Origin: Priapulus caudatus
Lineage: Eukaryota; Priapulida; Priapulimorpha; Priapulimorphida; Priapulidae
DNA: 30,829 nt
Direction of reading: 5' to 3'
NCBI RefSeq assembly: GCF_000485595.1
Contig: NW_014577542.1
Span: 72,049 to 102,877, forward strand
The notes beneath the pieces are model-generated. The model searched no databases and had not been told where the DNA came from. It worked only from the letters and a program-made list of their open reading frames with translations. Below are positions 1 through 9,564 of the stretch, piece by piece (within the stretch, counting starts at the first letter, position 1; each line of letters begins with the position of its first letter). A program made the translations under genes and the position numbers.

Positions 1-308
1 CCATAGTCATAGCCATAGCCATAGCCATAGTTATAGCCATAGCCATAGCCATAGCCATAGCCATAGCCATAGTCATAGCCATAGTCATAGCCATAGCCAT
101 AGCCATAGTTATAGCCATAGCCATAGCCATAGCCATAGCCATAGCCATAGTCATAGCCATAGTCATAGCCATAACCATAGCCATAGCCATAACCATAGCC
201 ATACCATAGCCATGGCCATAGTCATAGCCATAGCCATAGCCATACCATAGCCATAGCCATAACCATAGCCATACCATAGCCATAGCCATACCGTAGCCAT
301 AATACCAA
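1..308. repeat. CCATAG hexamer tandem repeat, runs off the left edge
   Basis: The block is almost entirely repeats of CCATAG with sparse variants (CCATAGT, CCATAA, loss of one base giving CATACCATAG). About 50 units are visible and the array is open at the window edge, so its true length is unknown. Every long open frame over it is a repeat translation (Met-Ala or Tyr-Gly dipeptides) and is not a gene. It lies in an intron of, or downstream of, the minus-strand BMPER-like gene. Confidence 0.95.
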
Positions 309-2256
309 GTCGACTTCTTTGTATTATTACATTTTCAATACTCAATACATTTTCAATACTCAATTCATTTTCAATACATTATCAATACTCTTTGTATTGA
401 TTACATTGGGAGTGATCGCTGCCAGGGCGTTTTCCGTCACCATTTGTGGAGACATTCCTATTTTACGTGGTCACCCTAGCTATGCGACGGGTTCAAAGTC
501 CACAGTGTTAAGATCCCAGTTATTTTGACTCCCTGAGAAAAGTCATAACTCTGGCCGGGCTCGCGTACCTCGATAGACATTACTGGATACGGTGTGGGAG
601 TCGAAACATTTATTTTCATACGCGTGGTAGCGCGATATTCGTCCGTGGGGTCAGCGTGCTGCCGTCGGTTTGCACAGCAGCATACTGAGCACCTCGATAA
701 GATCAAGATTTAATAATAAATATGAGCGCTATCGTATGCTCATATACGTGTGACGTATAACCCCCGCACCCGTCCATGTTGTTCTTCGTCGCTATATGAT
801 TGTTTTCAGGCGCGCTCAAGTTTCGCGTCGACTAGCAAAATCATTGGGCGTTGTTATGTTGCAACTTTTATGTATTTTTGCGGTTTAAAAAGAGTTTATG
901 GTTGAAGTTGAAAAGTTTTCTTGCATGTAACCATGTGGTAGCACCTATAACTAATCAGAAAACGGAATTTCACACTTACGTACGAATATATAACAAGCAA
1001 TAAATGTGGCCTACCCGATCCCATTAATAAACGACTGTGAACTATTTTTTCGCTCATAATTCGCCCCATCGCCGGATTGGCTACACGTCTGCCCCACCTG
1101 CATATTCGCTTCACGCGTGGCATACACACACATACCTACAATAACTACGCGCTCGCGTGCATGTCTAATGCAAACTGCTTCGGGGCGCAGCGGTTACTAA
1201 TGGCCGGACTGTAGACATGCGGGGGAGGCTATTTGGATTGTAACCATAGGCAGCAAAGCCGTAGAGAGCTCTCCAGCTCATCCTTGACATCGGTCGCCGA
1301 GTTTGCCAGCAGGATATCATGAAACTAAGCTCCTCTTAGAACAACCCCGTGTTGCTGCTGCTGCCGCGCGGGGAATGCTTACTCTCTCGCGTAAATTCGC
1401 GGTTCGCGGGCCGGATTAGTGAACGCCCGCAGCTCGCGCGGCATTACGTGCGTCTGTCTCTCTCCCCCGGTCAACTAACCACTACGCTTATATACCCGCA
1501 CTGTACCCAACGCGTGATGTTGTATTCCGGTTAAAATCGCGGTTATATATTCCAACGCGAACTCCAGTGAGTTATACACTCAACCGTGTACGTAAGGGTC
1601 ACTCGAGGGAAACCCCATCGGTGACCTTTATAGTCAGGTGTCCGTTCTATAGAGGTTGTTTTACTGTATAACTCCCACTCAAGGGAAATGCCAAAATGGA
1701 ATGTGTCCTTCGTAGACAAGTGACCGTTCTATCCAGGTGACCTGGAGAATATAGCATGTATTGAGTTTACTTTTCGCTATAACTATCTAATATTTATTAA
1801 CTTATTGTAATCATAGAAACTTCTATATCGTTACTGCATCTACTACCGTTACTATCGTGCACACAACACACCGATAACGCAATTAGCAAACTTTCACTGA
1901 ATTAGTGAGTTGAGCTAGGCTGGATAAATCCATAGATATAGAATATAAACTCTATAACCCTTTTTTCTATATTATAATAATAAAAGAGGCTGACCATTCA
2001 CCCTATATTTTTTCCACGTAGACATCCCAACATCGCCCGATATCTGCGGCCAGCAAGATTCCACCTTCTAAAGCGTTCTCCTCGCTGATGAAGTGAGTTT
2101 AGCTGATCATATTGAACAACGCCAGAGTCTAGCCCTACCAGTGTAGCTATTTGCTCCGCAATGTGTGAGGTACCTCTACCTCTGTGGCTCTTTGCACCGC
2201 TACATTGTTATACAATGTACGATTTTCCAAAAAATGATATGGCGACGCACCAATAC
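309..2256. other. Intronic/intergenic stretch with no recognised gene
   Basis: I see no convincing exon here. It should hold later introns or exons of the minus-strand BMPER-like gene, but no further cysteine-rich VWC exon could be found. A minus-strand open frame at 476-706 (76 codons) has mixed composition and a cysteine cluster near its start, but I recognise no family and no clean splice borders. Two diverged tandem copies of a unit of about 76 bp lie at 1601-1745. An AT-rich local inverted repeat surrounds 1935-1980. Confidence 0.5.
1601..1745. repeat. Two diverged tandem copies of a ~76-bp unit
   Basis: Unit one (1601-1676) begins ACTCGAGGGAAACCCC and contains CAGGTGTCCGTTCTATAGAGG. 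Unit two (1677-1745) begins ACTCAAGGGAAATGCC and contains CAAGTGACCGTTCTATCCAGG. Order and spacing of the two motifs are kept, which supports an old tandem duplication. Function unknown. Confidence 0.6.
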
Positions 2257-2425
2257 AGGCACGCGCACACGCACGCGCGTACGCACAAGCACATGTACAC
2301 ACACACGCGCGCGCATACGTACACATTCACGCACACGCACACGTACACGCACGCGCATACGCATACGGAGGTGCGCGAGCACGCACACACAGGTGCACGA
2401 GCACGAGCACTTGCACACACACACC
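2257..2425. repeat. CA/CGCA alternating purine-pyrimidine tract
   Basis: Imperfect CA and CGCA repeats with CGCGCG interruptions. The stretch is almost wholly alternating purine and pyrimidine, the composition prone to left-handed Z-DNA. It begins about 25 bp downstream (in gene direction) of the exon 3 donor, so it lies at the start of the following intron. Open frames through it on both strands are repeat artefacts. Confidence 0.9.
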
Positions 2426-2449
2426 GGTGGAGCAAGTAAGGACACGAAC

Positions 2450-2540
2450 CTTTACACTCTTCGCAGCATCTATCGTCGAGTCCGTAGATAACGGCATGAC
2501 ATCCCTCCATACTCGGACAGGCCTGCTTCTCACACACAAC
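2450..2540 (-). CDS. BMPER: BMPER/crossveinless-2-like gene, exon 3 (second half of first VWC domain)
   Basis: Read on the minus strand, a CAG acceptor (2542-2541, behind a T-rich tract) opens phase 0 with VVCEKQACPSMEGC and closes with RCCEECKG at an AAAG|GTTCGT donor. That is 30 codons plus one base (phase 1). CCxxC followed by Gly is the usual end of a von Willebrand C domain. Together with exon 2 it gives ten cysteines, the normal VWC number. Family knowledge: BMPER/CV-2 is a secreted extracellular protein with five VWC repeats, a VWD and a TIL domain; it binds BMPs and tunes their signalling. In human BMPER, as I recall it, the matching stretch reads VTCKREKCPVL and ends CCEQCKG. Odd point: the donor is weak at +3/+4 (GTTCGT). 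Another VWC protein (kielin/chordin-like) is possible but fits less well. The next exon is not visible. Confidence 0.82.
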
Positions 2541-2890
2541 CTGACCGCTCTGTGAAAGACACGAAGATCAAACTCAATGAAAACTTAATGCCTATACGTT
2601 GTCATAGTAATACAGATATATCATATTTGTGACCCGACCTCTCAGATACCCACGGCAGTATGTATGTAGTTATGGCAGTATGTTATGTGGGTTCGACGCG
2701 CTAAGGGGAGAGGAATATAGACAACCTGCATAGCGGTTCTTGTGTAGATCATTATCCATTGCGCAGTTTAGAAGGCATTGCTTTGCAGGACTGATTTATA
2801 AAGATCTCTATTCATGGTTAACAATTGATTAGCAATGTCAATTCTTCAAATTTTATTAGATTAATTTTGAGGTCAAAACATTCAAAACCG
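2541..2890. other. Intron 2, 3' part; nothing recognised
   Basis: This is intron sequence between exon 3 and the first tRNA-like copy. It supplies the acceptor and a T-rich tract to exon 3. No repeat or RNA gene was seen. Confidence 0.6.
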
Positions 2891-2977
2891 TACCCTCGGC
2901 GGGACTCGAAACCGCAGCTTCCGAATATCATCTTCACCATTAGAAGTCCGACGCGCTATCCATTGCGCCACGAGGGC
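2891..2977 (-). tRNA. tRNA-Arg(TCT) copy with 14-nt intron, T-stem damaged
   Basis: The minus strand gives acceptor GCCCTCG paired with CGAGGGT, a D-arm with GCGC stems, anticodon loop CTTCTA with a 14-base insert at the canonical 37/38 intron site, then the T-arm. The box A motif TGGCGCAATGG is intact. The T-arm reads GCGGTTTCGAGTCCCGC: position 53 is T rather than G, which breaks the near-universal G53-C61 pair and the GG at the start of box B. It may therefore be weak or dead. It is the inverted twin of the copy at 4183 and shares about 45 bp of 5' flank with it. A pol III-type T run (GGTTTTGA) follows. It lies in intron 2 of the BMPER-like gene in the same orientation. Confidence 0.7.
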
Positions 2978-3033
2978 CTACGGTGAGAACTGATTATATT
3001 TGATTAGTATTCCTACTGAATTATGGTGCATAT

Positions 3034-3068
3034 TCAAAACCGTGCACTCGGCGGGACTCGAGCCCTCG
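3034..3068 (-). pseudogene. 3'-end relic of a tRNA-Arg copy
   Basis: The minus strand carries GCTCGAGTCCCGCCGAG followed by a flank like that of the full copy (CGGTTTTGAAT). This matches the T-arm, acceptor and 3' flank of the neighbouring tRNA-Arg(TCT). The 5' half is absent. A decayed fragment is more likely than an independent gene. Confidence 0.6.
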
Positions 3069-3089
3069 GGATTCGAACATACTATAGGT

Positions 3090-3945
3090 TTACCACTTTG
3101 CTAGGTCGCGTATAGAGACTTTGCTTCCACTGTATCACAGATAAACTCACAGAGAAATTATTCACGTCGCAATCTACGACTACGACTACTAACTTAGTTT
3201 ACTAACCACACTTTACTTAGTAGTTAACTTAACTTTAGTGAGTATACGGCTGTAATGTGTTGTAATTCATCTCGCGACCAGTGGGTTGGTTACGCGTAGC
3301 TAGGGAATTGCTCGATATACCTACAGTTTTTGTGTATTTGGAAACGCATGCAGAGGTCCTGCTGATAGCATGACATTTAGCGGACTCTCTTTAAATACCC
3401 CAAAGGTATCGACTCAATAAAGTCGAAATTGTGTACATAATTATAAGCTTTCCCACGTTATGTGATCAATAGCTCGCCGGGGTCCAATAGAAAAGGTAGT
3501 ACAGCGCGTTTCGCTGTTGTTTCACTGGGATTGCATCAGCAAATTTACGCCATGAATTCATACTTAAATTGTTAGCTAAAATGTTAGCAGCATTCAAGGC
3601 ACAATGATTTGGTAATAATCGACCGCGAACAGTTCCACCTACGTAAAAAAAAAACAGCCATATATCAGCCTACGGAATGAAAACGCAATTGCTTGTATAC
3701 GATTCAACCGGTAGCGTATAATCTACAATTAGCAACAAATAACGAAATTGAAAGCTATATTACAGACGCGCCAAAAATCTCCCGATTGTTGTACATAAGA
3801 TGTGCAAGTTTGCAACGATATACGTATCGCGATGTTTTCTTCTCGGTAACCTGTTCCCCTTTCCTCTAATGGAAGACCCTTTGAACGACGTGCGGTTTGT
3901 TTTCACACCGTAGTTACGACGTCCGCCGTCTCACAGCGCGCACGT
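3090..3945. other. Intron 2 sequence, nothing recognised
   Basis: About 850 bp between the inverted tRNA copies with no exon, tRNA or mobile-element ends that I can see. It is AT-rich, with a short A run near 3645. Confidence 0.5.
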
Positions 3946-3949
3946 GATC

Positions 3950-4096
3950 ACGAGAGAGAGAGAGAGTGTGTGAGTGAGTGAGAGAGAGAGAGAGAGAGAG
4001 AAAAAGATAGTGAGATATATAATATATACTAAGAGAGTGAAAGAGAGACAGAAAAAGAGCGAGAGAGTGAGAGTGAGAGAGAGAGAGAGAGAGAGT
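3950..4096. repeat. GA-rich microsatellite
   Basis: Imperfect (GA)n with GTGA and AAAGA interruptions, broken by a short TA-rich piece at 4014-4030. Purine-only on this strand. Confidence 0.9.
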
Positions 4097-4182
4097 AAAA
4101 TGTCAAATAATCGGTACTGCCGTCGATAAGATTTATTTTTAGATTAGGAATACTATGCAAGTATAATCAGTTCTCACCGTAG

Positions 4183-4269
4183 GCCCTCGTGGCGCAATGG
4201 ATAGCGCGTCGGACTTCTAATGGTGAAGATGATATTCGGAGGCTGCGGGTTCGAGTCCCGCCGAGGGTA
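4183..4269 (+). tRNA. tRNA-Arg(TCT) with 14-nt intron
   Basis: Complete cloverleaf: acceptor GCCCTCG with CGAGGGT (first pair G-T), D-arm GCGC/GCGC around AATGGATA, anticodon stem TCGGA with TTCGG, loop CTTCTA (anticodon TCT) then A, and T-arm GCGGG/CCCGC with loop TTCGAGT. Between loop positions 37 and 38 sits ATGGTGAAGATGAT, the canonical place for a nuclear tRNA intron. Internal promoters are intact (box A TGGCGCAATGG, box B GGTTCGAGTCC). A GTTTTTTG pol III terminator follows directly. It decodes AGA, and AGG by wobble. It is antisense to the host gene, inside its intron 2. The 3' flank (TTTTGAATGGCCGCCTC) is shared with the copy at 9258. Confidence 0.92.
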
Positions 4270-4277
4270 CGTTTTTT

Positions 4278-4663
4278 GAATGGCCGCCTCAAGTCATACC
4301 GTATACGCGCGCTAACTAGGAGCGTACAGACTGCATATTTGACCCTACTTTAAATGAGTCATCAGTTCTCCTGCCGCTCAGTTCCTTGCTCGCCACGTCA
4401 CCCCGCAGACAGCGAGGTACAGCGAGCGTACAATTACGTGACCTAAATAAGGCTATGCGCATGCGCATTGCGAAACTTAGCGTGCGCTAGGCACCGGATT
4501 GCGTACAGACACAGCTTAGAGCGGGATAACTTGGTGCGCACTAAGTTAGCCCTGCTTCGTGAGGGTATTTGGAGCGGGATAGCGTGTACACTGCAATATT
4601 TAGCGCGCGTTGGACGCGCGTCTAACGCGCGCTAGTTTAGTACCATATCAAATTCGTAGTCTG
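4278..4663. other. Intron 2 sequence left of the transposon
   Basis: No gene seen. The right end (4598-4640) is a run of GCGCG and TTAGCGCGC motifs that can fold on itself. Together with 9212-9257 it forms the pre-insertion site of the pogo-like element. Confidence 0.5.
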
Positions 4664-5116
4664 TAGGGGAACATGGGGCAAAACGAGGTTTTGCTATATT
4701 TTTAATTCTGCTATCTTTTATACATACTCTGAACTGTTCATTACGTCAGAGAGACCTCGTGTAGCATGTGTTGTGAAGAAGAAGACATTTTAGGTAAATA
4801 TGGGTCGAAATTATCGATTTTTCAACATTTTCTTAAAATATAAGGGTCGTCCATGATGTGCTGCTATTTGTCCAAGCACAATGGCATCCAAATAAATAGT
4901 TTCTGGTTTTGAACTAGGTAGACTTGGCATGATTAAAGGTAATTAACTTTTGACATTGAATAAGCCTTGCGAAATTTGTCAGCCATTTTTCTGACTGGAA
5001 TGCTTAGGGCAAAATGGGGTGGGTGTCCCCATTTTGCCCCATTATCATCCTGTTGGAAAGTAAATAAGATATATGTTGGCATTTCCTAATTTGGACTTTC
5101 TTTTCTTTTAAATAGC

Positions 5117-5647
5117 ATGGTTCGAAAGTACAAACGTAAGACTGACCGACAAAGTTAGTCGGAGGAATCTATGGGACCGGCAATTGAAGATGTGGTATAT
5201 AGTGTAATGAGATACAGGAAAGCCTCAGCCCAGTACAATGTGCCACAGACTACACTTGAAAGACGGGTTATGAAATTCCGTGAAGACCCAGATGTAGCCA
5301 CATCTATCCAACAATGTCTGGGTAAATACAAACCAATCTTCACCACAGAACAAGAGGATGAGCTGATGGAGGCAAAACTATTTGGATTTAGCACCAACGA
5401 ATTACGAATGCTGGCATTTCAACCAGCTGAACGAAACAAGATACCACATCCATTTAACAGAAAATATGAGATGGCTAGGGTAGATTGGCTAGAAGGCTTC
5501 ATGAAGAGACATGCAGACTTATCACTGCGTAAACCAGAATCGACTTCAGCTGCCCAAGTGATGGGCTTCAACAAAGTTACAGTCTCTAAGTTTTTTGACT
5601 TGCTAGAGTGACGTGTTAATAAATACAAACGGATAGTCAAGTTCACT
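5117..5647 (+). pseudogene. pogo-like transposase, N-terminal part (DNA-binding region)
   Basis: The natural start is the ATG at 5117 (MVRKYKRKTDRQS...). A TAG at 5156-5158 (codon 14) stops it; in relatives I would expect a Trp codon (TGG) there. The frame continues from 5171 (MGPAIEDVVYSV) through the pattern YNVPQTTLERRV, typical of the first helix-turn-helix, then RVDWLEGFMKRHADLSLRKPE, the second DNA-binding (CENP-B-like) region, to FFDLLE. A TGA follows at 5609-5611. A further short homologous stretch (VNKYK...KFT) runs to about 5647, where the captured block begins. Role in intact relatives: binding the terminal inverted repeats. The product is dead here because of two stops and the interruption. 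Confidence 0.88.
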
Positions 5648-7604
5648 ATGTCCAGATATTAAATTTCGTTCACTTTTTGGGGGGATTTGCAAACCTATAC
5701 ATTTTGGGAATCTGTATAGTATAGGCAATCAGAAAACCAATGTTTACAATTTGCCGAAAGCATGCATGGCGGCCATCTTAGATTTTCAAAATGGCCGCCT
5801 TCAAAATGGGTGTTTCTCAATATCTCAGCATCCATGTGGCCTAGAGTCATGATTTTAACGGCTAAACATACATTTTCAAGGGTGAGGAAGCCAGCTAAAC
5901 ATAACCACAAAACGGCCATCTTTGATTTTCAAAATGGCTGCCTATTTTTTTTACCATTTTTTTTCTGGAAATGTTTATTTTTCCCCTATTTTTGTTTAAG
6001 TGGTGCTTCCCATTGCTGTACATTGATGTGCCAGTTTACATAATGGCAACTTCGTCCAAGTCCATAGACGACTCAAAGACAGCACAAAAGAAACCTTGTG
6101 CACAGAGAAGGCTGTTTGGCATCGCACTTGTTACTCCAATGCAACTAACAAGCAACTGTTAAAACGTGCCAGAGACCGCAAAGACTATGCACTATCTAAT
6201 GGAAGCTGCGCTGTCAGAAAACGTGGACAGAAAAGAGACAGCACCAAAATTGATGAACCAGGCCCATCAACTTCTGGTTTATCAGCGCCATTCACACGGT
6301 CATCTACAGTGCCGTAGGATAAGAAAAAGTGCTTCTTCTGTCAGAAGGACGATGGCCAACAGTTGTTCCAAGTCAAGACTGAAAATGCTGGTGCAGAGCT
6401 GAGAAAAGCTGTAGAAAAGTCTGAAGATGCCTCATTGAAAACGAGGTTGAACATATCTATCTCACCAACTGATGCCCACGCGATAGACGTTAGGTACCAC
6501 AAGTCATGTTGGAGAAGACACGCGAAACCAGAACAAGAAGCACACACAAAGAGCATTCAACTGCAAAGGGCAAGTCTGATTGAACTGACCAACCTTATCA
6601 GTGTGCAAACTCAAAAACAAGCTTACCTCTCAATGGTTGACATTGAAACCACATACGTCAATATGCTTGGTCTAAAAGGCTTGGAAAATCATTCACCTGC
6701 ACTCAAAAGAGCATGGTTAAAGGAAAAGATACTTACTGAGTTGCCAAGCGTGAAGTCTGTTTGACAAACAGATAGAAGGAAATCGGCTGTCCTCTACTCT
6801 CTAGATGCATGTGACGAAGCCATGGTCTATTCTGCTATCACAAGTGATGCTGACGATGTGAATGACATAAAGGCCATCTACAAGTCTGCACAGGTGATAC
6901 GCAAGAGCATTGCAAACTTTACAAAGAAAGACAAGCCAGAAACTGCCATACCAGTATCTAGCAACATCGATGATGTTCCAGCTGAACTATACACTATGAT
7001 TCGCTGGATCATGGTGGGGCCTGTGCAGGATATGGACAACAAAACGAGAACCACCGTGAGTCAAAACATCATGTTCGGATTCAAGTCCAACAGACAGATG
7101 AAGTATAAGCCAAGTAGCGACACAGCAACATTCAGACCCCAACATGCAAGAGAAAACCCCCAAGGCCTGTGGACTGGCTCTGACTGTACACCATGACACA
7201 CGAAGCAAAAAATGCTGATATATCTTCTCAATGCACAGGGCCACTGCGTCTCGTATGGCCGTACCCTGATCATGGAGACTGCTCTTACCAATGCCGTCGT
7301 AGAAAACACCAGACATTTCCAAGGCCTGTATGTGCCACCATTCCTGAGAAGGGCGCCTTCAGAAGGGCATCTTCTTTGCTTCAGACAACACAGATTTTGC
7401 TAAGGACACTGCTGATGGTAGAGGAACCACTCATGGAACGGTTACTGCAGTGTACCAGAAAGCTGATGTTCCCGGAGAGCTGATAGCACTACCTCTAATC
7501 ATAGGTGATGCACAAAGTCTATCGGTCACCCCATACAACGTAGATGTGCTGCACTGTGACAAGCCCAAGCCGCAGCCAACCCAGAGGCCAGTCCGTCAAC
7601 TACT
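5648..7604 (+). pseudogene. Inserted fragment of an unrelated zinc-binding invertebrate gene family, inside the transposase
   Basis: Between KFT (5647) and TPNQIFN (7608) of the transposase lies foreign sequence. 5648-6042 is non-coding and holds two copies of an inverted motif (GGCCATCTT...AAAATGGCCGCC) near 5770 and 5914. A coding relic starts at 6043 (MATSSKSIDDSK), shifts frame near 6096 (HRTCYSNATNKQLLKRARDR), then runs in one frame to 7140 apart from TAG at 6315 and TGA at 6762. Landmarks: CFFCQKDD (6330), RYHKSCWRRH (6497), SQNIMFGFKSNRQMK. After frameshifts it ends with FFASDNTDFAKDT and QSLSVTPYN. I recognise this as a large uncharacterised, multicopy family of aquatic invertebrates. 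Cys/His pairs suggest zinc binding (inference). It has no visible introns and stops mid-protein. Confidence 0.75.
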
Positions 7605-7971
7605 TTGACACCAAATCAGATTTTTAACTGTGACGAAACAGGGGTAACAACTGTGTCGAAAAGTCACCAGAAACTCATTGCATTGAAAGGACGCCGCCAA
7701 GTGGGAACGCTTACGTCTGCAGAGAGGGGCCAACTGGTTACAATAGAGATTTGTTTTTGTGCAGATGGTTCATATATGCCACCGATGCTAATCTTCCCTC
7801 GGAAGCGTATGAAGCCAGAGCTGTTAGATGGGGCTCCACCAGGTACATGGGCCAAATGTCATCCGAGTGGGGGGATGCAGTCAGATATCTTCATGGCATG
7901 GTTCAAGCGATTCATTGCATTTTCCCGTGCAAGCAAAGAGTCACCAGTGTTGTTACTTCTGGATGGACATG

Positions 7972-8044
<73 letters not shown>

Positions 8045-8913
8045 AAAACATGGACCTAATTGACCTTGCTCGTAAGAATGGTGTAATTTTGCTGTGCTTT
8101 CCACCACACTGCACACATCGTATGCAGCCACTAGACGTAGGTTTCATAAAACCTCTCAGCACATACTACAGTGATGAGATGAAATCTTGGCTTCGCACAC
8201 ATCCAGGGCGTATTGTTACACAATACTTGGTTGCAGGCTTGTTTGGTAAAGCTTTTATACAAGCAGCATCTATGGACACTGCCATCAATGGGTTTCGCAA
8301 AACTGGAATCTGGCCAGCTGAACGTAATGTCTTCAAAGAGGTGGATTTTTTGGCAGCTGAAACAACAGATATCGAGATTCCTGTCATACAACCAGAGCAC
8401 CAGAATGCCCTTCAATTTCAAGCAGGGGCAGATATCTCGGTAATTTTACCTAACACCCAACTCAGCAGCAGTCAGACAAACAAGCATAAATCTGAATTTA
8501 ACACATCTGTGGAGGCAATTGTTCCAGTACCAAAGGTGACTGCCAAGAAACCTAGAGTGAGTAACGTTAGACGTGGAAAAACTGTTGTTCTCACAGAGTC
8601 GCCATACAAACAAGAGCTTTACCAACAACAGCTGACAAAGAAAACAAAAAGGAGTCTGAGCTTAGAGAGGAAGAATGCTCCGAAGAAGAAACATGTCAGG
8701 AAAGAGGCTAAACCAAAAACATCGGATAAAGCTGTGAAAAAATCCTACAAAGACGATGAAGATGACACAGAATGTCTCTACTGTGGTGATTTGTATTCAC
8801 ATTCCACTGAAGGATGGATAGCATGTGAAGAATGTCAGAGATGGGCACATTGCTCCTGTGCAGGGGTTGAGGATTATGAAGTCAACTATGTGTGTGACAT
8901 TTGCAAAGAGTGA
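7605..8913 (+). pseudogene. pogo-like transposase, catalytic core and PHD finger
   Basis: First catalytic Asp in FNCDETG (codon 7632). Second in LLLLDGHATH (7962). Third in QPLDVGF (8134). These are the DDE_1-type landmarks of pogo/Tigger enzymes, which cut and rejoin DNA using bound metal. Directly after the second Asp, a (CA)35 run (7973-8042) replaces a few codons and shifts the frame by one, so the part before it and the part from HQNMDLIDLAR onward are in different frames. A Lys/Arg-rich linker (about 8550-8750) leads to a C-terminal PHD-type zinc finger, 8770-8910: ECLYC, ACEECQRWAHCSC, VCDIC. The stop is TGA 8911-8913. No initiation codon is kept at the 5' side because the captured block abuts it. 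Confidence 0.9.
7973..8042. repeat. (CA)35 microsatellite within the transposase catalytic core
   Basis: An uninterrupted run of 35 CA units. It grew from the CAT GCC ACA CAC codons after the second catalytic Asp. Its translation is a long Thr-His run that is not part of the family's protein. Confidence 0.97.
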
Positions 8914-9257
8914 TGTAATATAAAGCTGCAGACCTCTGAGCTGAGAACTCACTATATATCTAACTTCTACAACATTTTCCCATGTTTTATCATATAACCG
9001 CATTTTGCCCCGAGTATGGGGCAAAATGGGGACATCCCGTAATTTTGTTTATTGTTCAATTGTTAAGTAACAAGTTGGAAGAAATCCCAAAAAATTTTAA
9101 TTTGTAAAAGGTTATTATTAGTTTATATTTATAATAAAGTTTGTAAGAACTCACCTCTTCGTGTAATAACCCTCTAAAATGAGCGTCCCCGTTTTGCCCC
9201 ATGTTCCCCTACGTGGTATCAGAAGAAGTCGTACCATGCAAGAGCAAGGCACAGTAA

Positions 9258-9344
9258 GCCCTCGTGGCGCAATGGATAGCGCGTCGGACTTCTAATGGTA
9301 GAGATGATATTCGGAGGCTGCGGGTTCGAGTCCCGCCGAGGGTA
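9258..9344 (+). tRNA. tRNA-Arg(TCT) with 14-nt intron
   Basis: Same cloverleaf as the copy at 4183: GCCCTCG/CGAGGGT acceptor, intact box A and box B, anticodon TCT. The intron differs by two bases (ATGGTAGAGATGAT). A TGTTTTTG pol III terminator follows. It is the first and only intact member of a four-copy tandem array, starting 49 bp after the transposon's right end. Confidence 0.92.
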
Positions 9345-9410
9345 CTGTTTTTGAATGGCTACCTCAACTCAGGAGACAGTCGATCCAAGGACAATAAATA
9401 CCTTACAATA

Positions 9411-9498
9411 GCCCCTTGTTTCTTAATGGATTTGTCGTCAGACTACTAATGGCGACAATGGTATTCGGAGGCTGCGGGTTCGAGCACCACCGAGGGTA
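9411..9498 (+). pseudogene. tRNA-Arg pseudogene, array copy 2
   Basis: The 3' half is well kept (GGAGGCTGCGGGTTCGAG and CCGAGGGTA). The 5' half is eroded (GCCCCTTGTTTCTTAATGG), so box A and the D-arm are lost. The anticodon loop reads CTACTA instead of CTTCTA. It starts 153 bp after copy 1. Confidence 0.8.
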
Positions 9499-9564
9499 CG
9501 TTTTGAATAACTGCTTCTTATTCAGAAGGAATACCACACAAGGGAATTAAATAACTATTATTAG

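Larger units (their letters stand above)
4666..9209 (+). mobile_element. pogo-like (Tc1/mariner superfamily) DNA transposon, decayed
   Basis: The left end reads GGGGAACATGGGGCAAAACG and the right end is its exact reverse complement over the same 20 bases; similarity continues imperfectly. Both ends abut TA (4664-4665, 9210-9211), the target duplication of this superfamily. Subterminal palindromes built from GGGGCAAAAT lie at 5007-5040 and 9002-9027 and are likely transposase-binding sites. Inside is a transposase with an N-terminal helix-turn-helix part, a DDD catalytic core and a C-terminal PHD finger, split by an inserted gene fragment. Several disablements make this copy non-autonomous. 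It sits in intron 2 of the BMPER-like gene, on the opposite strand. Confidence 0.93.
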
